Source: Elymus sibiricus
Taxonomy: Eukaryota > Streptophyta > Magnoliopsida > Poales > Poaceae
Assembly (NCBI GenBank): GCA_039707655.1
Contig: CM077672.1
Span: forward strand, 196,888,537-196,952,536
Length of the DNA: 64,000 bases
Reading direction: 5' to 3'
The position numbers and the translations under genes are program-made. The notes beneath the pieces are model-generated. The model saw only the letters and a program-made list of their open reading frames with translations. It did not search any database and was not told the origin of the DNA. Positions 22,153-32,516 of this stretch are shown here, piece after piece (positions within the stretch are counted from its first letter, which is position 1; each line of letters begins with the position of its first letter).

Positions 22153-23706
22153 TGAAAGCACATTTGCTCCCTTGGTGGTTTTGGTAATTCATAACAACAT
22201 ATATCTCATTGAACTAATGTCCATTCAAGATTAAGATTTCAGGATGTTCAATGATTGGCATGGCATGGACTAGAGATGTGGACCCCTCAAAATGCTAAGG
22301 ACAAGGATTGGCAAAAGCTCAAGACTCTACATTTTTGGTTTAGTGATCCAAGATCACATTGAGTCCATAGGAAAGCCAATACTATTAAAAGGGGATGAGG
22401 TGTTGCTTAATGGTCTTTTTGCTCAAGTGCTTAGTGACAGTACTCCTAAACCCTCAACCACTCTCTCTACCCAAATATGTCCAAAACCTACATTCCAACT
22501 CGGCCCCATCGATATTTCCTATCCGGACCCACCGAGTTCATCCAAGACTTAGCCACTGCCAAAACCCTAACAAATCGGATCCACAGAAATGGATGTCTGT
22601 CCCACCGAGATGGCCTTGCCAACTCTCTGTAATCGTTTGCACTTACTTCGGTCTCACCGAGTTTTGCAAATCGGTCTCACCGAGATGGCTTGCGAAGTCT
22701 CTGTTGCCTTATTGCTTCACTTCGGTCCTACCGAGTTGATGCAATCGGTGCCACCGAGATGAGGGTTTCCCTAAGCCATTGCACTTCGGTCCATCCGAGT
22801 TGTCCGTATCGGTCCCACCGAAATGCCTAACGTTCATATCTTTTACACAGTTCGGTGCCACCGAGTTGGGTCAAAAGTGTGTAACGGTTGGATTTTGTGT
22901 GGAGGCTATATATACCCCTCCACCACCTCCTTCTCAGTAAGGAGAGCCATCAGAACGTTCCTACACTTCCACCATACATTTTCTGAGAGAGAACTACCTA
23001 CTCATGTGTTGAGATCAAGCTATTCCATTCCTACCATTTGAATCTTGATTTCTAGCCTTTCCCAGGTTGCTTTCCACTCAAATCCTTCTTCCACCATAGC
23101 CAAATCTGTGAGGAGTTGTTTGAGTGCTGGGACTATCATTTGAAGCACAAGAGCAAGGAGTTCATCAACAACACACCGTCTATTACCTTTTGGAGAGTGG
23201 TGTCTCCTAGATTGGTTAGGTGTCACTTGGGAGCCTCCGACATGATGTGGAGTTGAACCAAGGAGTTTGTAAGGGCAAGGAGATCTCCTACTTCGTGAAG
23301 ATCTACCCCGAGTGAGGCTAGTCCTTCATGGACGTAAGCCATGGTGGAATAGACAAGGTTGCTTCTTCGTGGACCCTTCGTGGGTGGAGCCCTCCGTGGA
23401 CTCGCGCAGCCGTTACCCTTTGTGGGTTGAAGTCTCCATCAACGTGGACGTATGATAGCACCACCTATCGGAACCACGCCAAAAATCACCGTGTCTTCAT
23501 TGCGTTTGAAATCTCCAATCCCCTCCTTTACATACATATGCAATTGCTTACTTTCCGCTGCTATACTCTTAGAATTGCATGTGTAGGGTGATGCTTGACA
23601 TGTACTATTGCTAAAATCTACCCACAACTAAAATTGGGAAAAGGTTAGGTTTTATTTGGTCAAGTAGTCTAATCACCCCCCCTCTAGACATACTTTCGAT
23701 CCTACA
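22153..23706 (+). repeat. 3' LTR of the non-autonomous element
   Basis: 1,554 bp, TGAAAGCACATTTGCTCCC...CGATCCTACA; followed by the TCGTG target duplication. It contains a copy of the TATA box (about 22,906). Confidence 0.93.
22499..22866. repeat. fourth array of TCGGT/ACCGA hairpins (3' LTR)
   Basis: The LTR copy of the 14,256 array, with one unit fewer. Some stems have lost pairing (CACAGAAATGG for CACCGAAATGG near 22,582). Confidence 0.85.
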
Positions 23707-24597
23707 TCGTGCCAGAACGGACTGTCCACGCCATACTGCGGCATCGCCCTCGCCTCCGGCGTGAGGCCCACGTGGAAGAGGTGGCTGGCGCGGCTGAACG
23801 CCGGCGTGCTGAGACGCCGCCCAGGCTGAGCTTCCAGCCCTTGGGTAGCCGCATGTCCGGCGGCGCGAAGATGTCGAGCCGCGCCAGCTCCTCTGCCTCG
23901 GTGATGGTGAGGCTACACGCTAGCCAGCTGCTGCTGCCGGCTTCTTGGTCATTGCGAGACATAGCGGCGTCGGGCGAGGAGAGGCGTGTTGGCTGTCTGG
24001 TGCGCGAGGAGGAGAGTGCGGCGGCAGGAGTGAAGGCGTGAGCGATCTGTGTGCACGGCAGCGATTTAGAGAGGGTGGGATTTGTAGACAAGGTGGGAGG
24101 GCTGGTTGGTGACCGACGGGTGGCCGGTATTATGTCGCCATTAATGGTATTGGCATCGGGATCCGCCCGGCCACACAGTGGGGCGACGGGACAACGGCAC
24201 ATACAGTCAAAGGCTGCAGACGTAATAACGCCGTGTCAATACAGGGCAACACACGGCATACCCCCGGACGCACGGCTAAGACGCCACCTCATCACGGCGC
24301 GTTGACCTGCGACTGGCACAGCCACGTGGCGTGGCTGTACGCCATGTGTGCTGCCGGGACACTCGGCTTTGTGCGTTGTACGCCCAATGTTTTGGGTACG
24401 CCGAGGCTCGCGGGTTGGTCGTGCGGCACACGCCGGATGCACGATTTATAGCCTTGTACGCCGGGTGGCCGATCTAAAACTCTCCGCGTACGCGTGAACA
24501 CAAGGCGAAAAATGATTTTCCTACAGTGTAACAAAATTATTGTATTTTACTTTTATGATGATCCATGCTTGGATTGGACACTCTTGAGGTGTGGTAA
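23707..24597 (-). pseudogene. gene-like fragment, copy A (5' part)
   Basis: Minus-strand ATG at 23,962 gives MSRNDQEAGSSSWLAC, then a conserved-looking block AEELARLDIFAPPDMRLPKG. After SLGGVS the frame shifts, and another frame carries PEARAMPQYGVDSPFWHDIL, which joins the piece at 13,751-13,909 across the LTR element. Upstream (24,000-24,597) is promoter-like or UTR sequence without a gene. About 890 bases are repeated, in the same orientation, at 32,548-33,436. The family is a common Triticeae hypothetical protein; it is frameshifted here, so it is unlikely to be functional. Confidence 0.55.
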
Positions 24598-24639
24598 CAC
24601 TACACCACGACACTCAAAGCAGCGTCAAATAAACTGTCG

Positions 24640-24945
24640 GCATAGGCCACCTAAGGCGACACATTTAGTGTCGGCAAAGACCTTTGCCGACAGAAAGGAG
24701 CTGTCGCCTATAGTGCTGCCGGGAACGCTCTTTGCCGACAAATAGTATGTCAGCTTTGGTGAGACCTATGGCGACAGACATTTCTACACCGACAGACTGT
24801 TCTATGCCGACAGATCATCTGACAGTGTGCTATGCCGACAGATTGTGCGACGTCCATTGCTGTGCTGACAGTCTGTCTGTAAGTGCGCTATACCGACAGA
24901 TTGTGTGACGCCCAATACTTCTGCTGACAGATTTGCTGCCAGGGT
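24640..24945. repeat. left subterminal CCGACAG array
   Basis: Repeated CTGTCGGCA, GCCGACAG and CCGACAGATTGTG units. A ~60-base unit is doubled at about 24,830-24,945 (GCTATGCCGACAGATTGTG and GCTATACCGACAGATTGTG, each followed by a TGCTGACAG). Confidence 0.75.
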
Positions 24946-26296
24946 TCTACATTTCACCACAAATGCAAATGCACCATATTGTGAATGAAATTACATTCAT
25001 AATATTCAATTCATGTTCAATACGCAATACATATACAGACCATTGCACTCTTCTATTCAGCAAAAGATACCATTGATCAATGCATTCATTCAACATATAT
25101 AGAACATTCATTAGTTTTCCTCACTCAAGTTAGCTACAACCATTAAGGATACACAAGTCAGATATACAAGAGAGACATGTTACAAACATAATGGCCAAAG
25201 TTCCTAAGAGACCAAGTGCTTGATCACTCGACTGCTACAGAATGTTGTGGAAGACCAACTCTTCAATCGCCAAGCCAAATCAACTTCCATATGAACAAAA
25301 TGTGTCAACCCTGTTCTGAACAAAAGCAATCACGAGAACATCTTCGATCAACTTGTGGACTTGCTACTTTCTACCATTTGTCCCTACAAAAGAACTCATA
25401 TGTTTCAGAAGATGTACAATATACACACTCATCATGCAGCATTACGAAATATGATATGATGAATTGGAACCATGCATAGTTGAACTAGCCTCGTACAGGG
25501 AAGACCACAATAAAGAAATAGGCTGGAGTCGAGTGGCATCAATCAAGTAGTAAACCAGACTCAAGCAGTAAACCAAAGTTGAACTATATATCATGGGTCC
25601 AAAACAGCAGGGTCACCCTTGGTTCCAAAACTACAGAATCTCTGTCATGCAACTACACAAGCATGAACCTAGGAGCCCAATCCAATGCAGTGGCCGCAAC
25701 CAAAGCCCGCATGGGCCTCAGCATGGCAGTTTGGTTCACAACCAACTAGAACAGAAACTATGCTAGAGTAGAGCAGCGAGAAACTGGGGGGATAACCTCA
25801 GAGTCAAGAGGGGCAGAGCCACAACCTTGTGTGGGGAGTCCAGGTCAGGGTCGTCGGCTTGGGCTTGGGGTCCCAGTCGTCCTCCTCGTCCATGGAGTCG
25901 GGTGCCTGCTGCACCAAATCAAGCATGAAAATAAATATCATATTATTCCAAGGTCAGACAAACAATCAAGTGGCAAAAGAAAGAAAGAAAGAAAGAAAGA
26001 AAGAAAATCACACGAAGATTGTAAGCAACAGAACAACAACTTATTTATAAAACCCTCCATTAATTTCATCTAGTTTAGTTTCAACCAAGCAACAACTTGA
26101 TGATGGTTTAGTATTTATTTATCCTGGACCGAACTGGTAGATTTGATGAACAATGCCTGAATAAGAAAACAACTACTACAATCAATATATATCAACAATG
26201 GTGGTCTCATATATAGTAGCACACTACGCGGCAAGATGATATGACACAATAAAACCTCAAATGAGCAACCGGCAAAGCTGCATTTAATTGGAGGGT
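24946..26296. other. non-coding stretch left of the Harbinger element
   Basis: AT-rich sequence with no convincing coding region. Holds an (AAAG)n microsatellite (25,975-26,007). The block AAAACCTCAAATGAGCAACC (about 26,251) has a diverged direct counterpart at about 29,704. Confidence 0.5.
25975..26007. repeat. (AAAG)n microsatellite
   Basis: About eight perfect AAAG/AGAA units in a row. Confidence 0.9.
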
Positions 26297-26409
26297 TTAG
26301 GGCCTGTTCTTAACCTCTCCAGTTCCCAGCTTCACAAACTCCAGACAGAAAATGGAGCCGAACGCTTTAGCTCAACGAAGCTGAAATCGCGAAGCTGTGT
26401 TGGGCCGTA

Positions 26410-27330
26410 GTGCATTTTTGTAGAGAGTTGTTCGCCGAGCAAGTGAACGCTGGAAATAGGCCTGGCAATTACTTGACCCCAAATGCATTTGATGAGGTGA
26501 CAAGACAATTTAAGATGAGAACCGGCCTTGACTACACACATATGCAATTGAAAAACAAATGGGACAAGCTTAAAGCTGATTTCACCTTGTTCAAGAAACT
26601 CAAGTTTCGGGAGACCGGAGCCGGATGGGACTATGTGAACAACACCGTGTCACAAGATGATGAGTGGTGGAAGAAGGCTAAAATTGTGAGTTCTTTGGCT
26701 GTTGTATCATGCATCTTAATTTAGCCATATCTCTTTATTTACTAATAATGTGTTTCACTTGTTGTATTACAGGATATTAAAGGTTGTGACAAGTTCAAGA
26801 AGAATGGACTTGCTAATGAAGAAAAGTTGCGGGTTATATTTGGAGATATCACAACTGATGGTACTGACCATTGGAATCCCTCTTCTGGCATACCTCCCCC
26901 CTCTAGTGCGGCACTGAAAGAATCCATCAATGTTGATGAGATCGAGGATCTTGATTTGGATGATACAGAAGAACAAGCATCTCAGGCAACACCTAGTTCA
27001 TCTAAAGTGAGGCTTGGAATCATCATTCCAGAGAAGAACAAGAAACCCAAGACCGCACAAGTGATGTGTGAGCAAGTTACAAGGATTGGTGACATTGCCG
27101 AGGCTTCTCACTCATCATTTCAGTCTTTCCTAAAGCAAGATGAGGCGAACTGTGTCACCTCAGTCATGGATGAAGTCATTGCTTGTGGTGCAGCAGTTGA
27201 TACCGATGAGTTCTTCATGGCTAGTGAGTTGTTTGTGAAGAGGGCGCAAAGGGAGATGTTTCTTTACATGCCTCCTGACTCTCGAAAGGGTTGGTTGCGT
27301 AGGAAGTATGACTTGAAGTATGGGAAGTAG
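26410..27330 (+). pseudogene. Harbinger ORF1, Myb/SANT-like DNA-binding protein (5' truncated)
   Basis: Exon 1 reads FCRELFAEQVNAGNRPGNYL...MQLKNKWDKLKADFTLFKKL up to 26,685 (donor AATT/GTGAG), exon 2 from 26,773 (acceptor TTACAG) to the TAG at 27,330; the join KAKI-DIKGCDKF keeps frame. The trihelix-like Myb domain with its NKW..L motif matches the Myb-like proteins that accompany PIF/Harbinger transposase and help bind DNA and carry the transposase to the nucleus. The coding sequence begins within about 110 bases of the element end, in mid-domain and without an ATG, so the first part of the gene seems to have been deleted. The C-terminal half has an EIEDLDLDD acidic segment. Confidence 0.8.
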
Positions 27331-27606
27331 TGTGATGGCCGATTATCCTTTGCTATCAAAATTCTATGTGTGATGGTCGATTATCCTTGCTATCAAAACT
27401 ATTTGTGTCTTTTAAGTTGAACCTACTTCTTAAAGTATGGGAACTACTTGATACCATTCCATCTATTTATGTAGGCATTGTGGAACCATCTTTTATGTCT
27501 ATGTTGTTGAGCCCAGTGTTTGCTATTTACGTATGCATTATGTCTATGTTATTGATCCATTTGGTGCTAACTTGTGTTTCATATGTTGGTGATTGTTTAT
27601 ATGCAG
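27331..27606 (+). other. spacer between the two Harbinger genes
   Basis: AT-rich, with a near-duplicate GTGATGG(C/T)CGATTATCCTT(T)GCTATCAAAA at about 27,331 and 27,369. No gene. Confidence 0.6.
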
Positions 27607-28920
27607 ATGTCATCGGATAGTGAAAGTGATGATGACACTAATTATGAAAGAAAGAAAATTATGGTTTTTCAATATCAACATGATATGGACATGCGTTGTT
27701 CAGGTGTGTCATCCATAGTTGGTAAGTATTGTAAAAGTTGGGTCATGAAGGCCGAGCCTATGACATCTAGGTTGACTGGTTTTGAATGGTTGCAAGAGAC
27801 TATTGGCACACCCGGAGAGACATACACAATGTTGAGAATGAATGCACATGTGTTCTTTGATCTTCATGACAAGTTGGTGGCGGAGTATGGCCTCAAAGAA
27901 ACATGCTTTGTTACCACTTATGAGTCTCTTGCTATGTTCTTGTGGACCTTGGGGGGTGTGAATCAAATACGAGAACCCAAAACCGTTTCAACAATGGAGC
28001 AGATACAGTCCACCGTAAGTTCCATGAGGTTCTACATTGTGTGATCAAGATGTCATCTCACTACATTAGGCCTCAAGACCCAAATTTTCACATTGTGCAT
28101 GATAGGATTAAGCGTGACAAAAGGGCTTATCCTCACCTCAAAGACTGCATTGGTGCAATAGATGGGACACATATTAGGGCTTCTATTCCGGAAGGACCTT
28201 CAAAAGTAAGGTACATTGGAAGAACGGGTGCAACAACTCAGAATGTGATGGCAGTATGCGACTTTGATATGCATTTCACCTACGCTTTAATTGGACAACC
28301 GGGTTCTATGCATGACACAACTGTGCTATTCCATGCAATTGAAAATGACAAGGCCACATTCCCACATCCTCCCAAAGGTTAGTATTTCTTGTTGTTGCAA
28401 CTTATGTAACATATCCTCCAACTCACAATCATGTTTGTTTTGTGTAGGCAAGTATTACCTTGTAGACGCCGGTTATCGTAACAGAGATGGCTATCTAGCA
28501 CCCTACAAAGGAGAACGCTATCACGTCCCCGACTTCCAGAGAGGTGCGCCCCCGACTACTCCTGTAGAGAAGTTCAACCGGATCCACTCTTCCAAGCGCA
28601 ATACCATAGAGAGAACCTTTGGTGTGTGGAAGATGAAATGGCAAATCTTGCTCAAGATGCCAAAGTACTCGATTGCAACACAAAAGATGACTGTTGCGGC
28701 TACCATGACACTACACAACTACGTCCGCCTCCATGACAAAGAGGACCTCCACTTTCTTCGGTGTGAGAGGGATCCGGATTATGTTCCAACTATTCCGGAT
28801 AGATACAAGAAGTATGCTATTCCTTCAAATGCATCGGATGCTTCAACAACGGCAGAAAGTGGTCCTAACATGGATTTGTTTAGGCATGAACTAGCTACCG
28901 CCATTGCTCTTAGTTGGTGA
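27607..28920 (+). pseudogene. Harbinger transposase (DDE_Tnp_4 type), one frameshift
   Basis: Starts MSSDSESDDDTNYE at 27,607. A one-base loss in the G run at about 27,951-27,956 shifts the frame after FLWTLGG; the other frame resumes CESNTRTQNRF. An intron is inferred at 28,378-28,447 (AAAG/GTTAGT ... TGTGTAG), joining PPKG to KYYLVDAGYRN. The catalytic triad is visible: CIGAIDGTHI (D), PGSMHDTTV (D) and NTIERTFGVWK (E). The domain cuts and pastes the element at TTA sites together with the Myb-like partner. It ends ATAIALSW at 28,920. About 418 aa after correcting for the intron and shift, a normal length for the family. Confidence 0.88.
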
Positions 28921-29397
28921 AGTAATCATGTTCGTGTCTTTAGATGTGTGGCCATTTGATTTGCAAACTTATATGCAAATGGATCTTTTGTTGTATGAAA
29001 CATGACAAAACTAGTTGTATATCTATATTAGAACTTGTGTTAACTGGGAAATATTTGATCTTTCAAAAATTTGCATTTGTGCTATACATATTACAGTCCA
29101 TATAATACAGAAATGCTCTCTGTACAGCCTACAATCGTAGTTAAAAGTTCCCTGTGAAAAAAACTGGTTCTCTTTGAAAAAAAATGAGTTAAAAGCCCAA
29201 CAGTTTTCCCTTGTGATTAGGCCTGTTTCCCTAGGCTGGGCGACTTGGGCTGGTTCCAGCTGGCCCATTATGGCTGGCGACCAGAGAAGCTAGCGATCGC
29301 TACCGAACGCAGCTAGCTCGCTGTGTGGAGTTCGAAGCTGGGATGGGAAGCTGGAATCGTGGAGTTTCTGGAGTTGGTAGGAGATCAGAACAGGCCC
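28921..29397 (+). other. Harbinger 3' end
   Basis: Untranslated region and right terminus; the last 150 bases share CGAAGCTGGGA/CCAGCTTC patches with the left end in inverse orientation. No gene. Confidence 0.6.
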
Positions 29398-29400
29398 TTA

Positions 29401-31735
29401 GAACGTGCGCATCAGAGAAGAAAGATAAATATACCCACTTGTTGATATATAAGCAACCAACCAACAAAGCTACATTCTGTTTATTGAGTTTACATTCCAC
29501 TCATACTCCGTTGTACACAGACAGAGACAGCTACATACGAACAAGTCCAGTCCCTAGAACCAATAAATATTAAGCATCGATCGCATGGTCTGAAGGGTCA
29601 AAGTAAAGAGCAATTTCTACTGTACCAGATAAGCTAGACCGTTTACTCAATAAATAAACCAGAAATTTAATCTATAAGCAAGCAACATCATCTCATTCAA
29701 TAAAAACCTCAGAGGAGCAACCAGCAAAAAAGATGCATTCAGTTTGATATATCAATGTAAAGAGGACAAACAACGCTTAAACGATGAAAACAAAAGCAAG
29801 CAAGAATAATTGTTGCTGATGTGGCTTGCATGGGACTCCATTTTCGGTAGCGACAGCGACTAGAACATGTTGGCCAAAGAGGGATCACAAGTCCACAACA
29901 AAACAAGATAACTGCATTTACGCACAATTCCTAGTTCCCTACCAAACAACAAGAACAAGATAGTCAGGCCACTTGCATCAGACCATAAACTGGCCAGAAT
30001 TAATGTGATGATACAGAAAGGGTAGAGGGAGGAGAGCTGTTGTTTATTACCACCATTGATTGCTGGACCTGGACCTGGACCTGGACTGGCTTCCTGATCC
30101 TGATCCTGATCCAATTCCAATCGACCTCCTGCCTGGACCTAGACTGGAGGGAGTCCAACTGTACCTGCAAACCAGAAATGAGCTCACGGTTAATTACATT
30201 ATAGGAAAAGAACAAGATTACTTAAGAGGAACTAGGCTAGAGAACCTAGGCAGGCTAGAGCAGAGCATCGACAACTTACTTGGGTACGTAAACCATTCGT
30301 TTTAACGCAAGACTTGCAGGCATATTAATTGGCAATATATATTTGAAAAACACATGTATCTATCTAATTCACATGTGTGCGCTCCAAAGTTAATGATGCA
30401 TATAGTACTACATGCCATTTTCCATTAGTAAAAGGGTGACCCAGCAGCAACGATATAGAAAAAACCATGACACTTGTTTACCTTCAGACCAAACAGCGCC
30501 AAGTTTTGCTTCTCCTGTGGCAATATATATATGAAGTCACAACGGTCCACCCATCAGCATCAGGGACAGGCTTAGAGGACCTCGGCTAACCCTGCTTCAT
30601 CCTCAAGCATCAATGGCTCGTCACCGTCATCATCATCCAAAATATAAATCATCGTCATCAACAACCATCTGCTCGCAACAAGGAAATCAATCAATTAAAA
30701 GAGAGTCATGTCCTGAATATTAATTGGTAACCAAGATCCAACCACCTGAATGGTGGCATGCCAGGATGCCAAAAACTGTTAGTTCTAAGGAGAATATATC
30801 AAGGGAAAATCTAAAAAGAAGAAACAAGGCTCGTCGTTGGCCTATCCACAAAGTACCTGAGATAGATATATGCTAGCAGCTAGCATTCTTGCTGGAATAA
30901 TATTCACATGTATGTGCTTGCAAACTAAACCATACATTTTCTGCTAGCTGCCATGATTAAGGCTCGGGATTTGATACCATTGGCATCATCAGGGTGCTGC
31001 TATACATATATAAATATAGAAACCAAATACTCAATGTTCTTCCATTACCCAGATTTACTACCACCATATTGTGCCCTTATTTATTATCATTTTTGATAGA
31101 AACTAGGTATTATGACAGTCTGATGCATCCAATGTTTATAATGGCATTACAAATTGTACCATTAAGCAGCTTAGGAGGACTATCCTCTGTTCCTGTAACA
31201 GAACCGACATAAATTCTTGACTTGCCTCCACCACCTACATATGAAGATTGACTGATTGTTAGTACATTACTGACAAATGCTTCTCTTTGATAGATGCATC
31301 ACTACATGTGTACATTATTAGGACATACAGATCACATTTGTGACTTCATGCCCACACACAATCAGATTTAGCTACAAGGCTTTGACATCTGGCATCCGTG
31401 CAATAAGAAAAGAAAATAAATAAAAAATAAATTATGCCACTCATAAAGGGAAACATAATTACAATTCTAACAGAAGAATGACACGCATCCCTCTCCTTTG
31501 TAATGCCTCGACCAAGAAACTGTTACATGCTACAAATTTGTGGATGAAGCACGCACAAGAACAACCATAGATGTTATTTACCAACTGGAAGAGGCCAACC
31601 GATTCATGGCTGGATCCGGTTAGTTACCTGCACGTACTGGAAAACCACTGACCCAGCTTACCTATAGCGACCGGATCTGGAGGTGGGGCAAGGAAGGGGC
31701 GACGAGAAACCACTCACATACCAGAAGCTTACATC
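29401..31735. other. non-coding stretch right of the Harbinger element
   Basis: AT-rich, multiple stops in all frames. It contains two adjacent hexamer runs, (CTGGAC)4 at 30,063-30,086 and (CCTGAT)3 at 30,092-30,109, and diverged copies of a GAGCAACC-GCAAA-GCATT motif at about 29,456 and 29,715, related to 26,262. Could be introns of a captured gene; nothing supports exons. Confidence 0.45.
30063..30111. repeat. paired hexamer minisatellites
   Basis: CTGGAC x4 followed after five bases by CCTGAT x3. Confidence 0.85.
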
Positions 31736-32267
31736 TTGACTTCTGTAGGCGGGGCGGAGGGAAGGAAATCAGCCGGAACAGAGGTCCCAGATGGAGGAAA
31801 AACAGCGGTGGATCCTCGACGGCCGACGGCGCTGCTTCTCCTTACCGGTGGACGGTGCTGCTGCTCCAGTCCGATGGCGGTTGACGGCGCTGCTGCTCCT
31901 ATACGGTGGCGGTTGACGGCACTGCTGCTCCTCGGAGCGGCGGACGGATCTGCTGCTCCTGGGCGGATGGTGCCCTGCGGGGAGGGAGGTCAGGGTTGGA
32001 GATGATGTGGCGCGAGGGGACCAGCGGACGGGCGACAGCGCGCAGGTCGGGGGCGGCGGCGCAGTCGGGTTAGGGTTAGGTTTAGGTTGGGGGCGGCGGC
32101 GCAATCGGGTTCTGTGTGAGTGGTGAGAGAGAGAAGGGTAAGATTGGGGATCGAACGGGTGTGATAGTTCTTTTCTTTTGCTGGTCTGGTCTGACTCGGG
32201 TGTTTCCCACCGCGTGCGCATCGCTCTCTTTTTGCGCCAAATTTTTCAGGTGTGGGTGGAAAAGCAA
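31736..32267 (-). other. GC-rich block with minisatellite and telo-box, possible 5' end of a captured gene
   Basis: 31,830-31,965 holds five GCTGCT(G/T)CTCC units about 30-36 bases apart. 32,068-32,088 reads GGTTAGGGTTAGGTTTAGG, whose complement contains AACCCTAA, the plant telo-box common in promoters of housekeeping genes. A 22-base unit, GGGGGCGGCGGCGCA(G/A)TCGGG, flanks the telo-box on both sides. Composition and motifs suggest a minus-strand promoter/5' UTR; no protein is recognisable. Confidence 0.4.
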
Positions 32268-32516
32268 ACAACGCCGACACTTTTTGTGTCCCTATGAATC
32301 GACGACACACAAACAATCAATAAAGGTTGTAACCGCCGACAGAAATTACGTCGGTGCTCTGGTGGTGCTTCGGCGACAGATAATGTGTCATGAGGTTATA
32401 TAACATTAACATACTATGTGTCGGTATAGTTTGGGACAAAAAAAGTGTCGGCGATGCTCACTTTTACCAACAGATGCATGTCGTCTTTGTGGTGTCGGCG
32501 ATGCTCACTTTTACCA
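32268..32516. repeat. right subterminal array, CCGACA in inverse orientation
   Basis: Several GTCGG/CCGAC units, with a ~30-base direct repeat GTGTCGGCGATGCTCACTT (about 32,447 and 32,491) ending TTTTACCA(A/G)CAG at the edge of copy B. Confidence 0.65.

Larger units (their letters stand above)
13910..23706 (+). mobile_element. complete non-autonomous LTR retrotransposon, Copia-type gag plus second ORF
   Basis: LTRs at 13,910-15,490 and 22,153-23,706, both TG...CA and nearly identical; initiator-Met primer site at 15,493; purine tract at 22,139; and five-base target duplication TCGTG at 13,905-13,909 and 23,707-23,711. Between them are a gag-like ORF and a 692-aa ORF. Protease, integrase, reverse transcriptase and RNase H are all absent, so mobility must depend on enzymes supplied by another element. 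Gag resembles Copia gag (UBN2-type start followed by a CCHC knuckle), so a Copia helper is the likely partner. I cannot give its family name. Confidence 0.92.
26300..29397 (+). mobile_element. PIF/Harbinger transposon with both genes
   Basis: Ends are GGGCCTGTTCT (left) and its complement AGAACAGGCCC (right), flanked by TTA on both sides (26,297-26,299 and 29,398-29,400). TTA target duplications and a GGGCC-type terminus are hallmarks of plant PIF/Harbinger. The element is 3,098 bp and carries a Myb/SANT-like gene and a DDE transposase gene in the same orientation. The terminal repeats are only about 11 bases before they diverge, then share CCAGCTTC-like patches. Both genes are damaged (missing 5' end, one frameshift), so it is probably non-autonomous now. 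Confidence 0.92.
24598..32516. mobile_element. probable class II element with CCGACAG subterminal repeats
   Basis: Left edge begins CACTACACC directly after GGTAA, exactly where copy A of the duplicated fragment departs from copy B, so it looks like an insertion point. Direct CCGACAGA repeats follow for ~300 bases; the right side (32,268-32,516) holds the same motif in inverse orientation (TGTCGGC). Inverted subterminal arrays and a CACTA start are features of CACTA (En/Spm) elements. Against this, I find no matching GTAGTG right terminus and no CACTA transposase inside. The block may be a deletion derivative or a composite. Confidence 0.42.

Noticed and set aside
24036..24202. Upstream extension of the gene-like fragment to a Met at 24,202
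   Set aside because: The extra N-terminus is low complexity and differs from copy B; the family-like start is MSRNDQ/MPRNDH.
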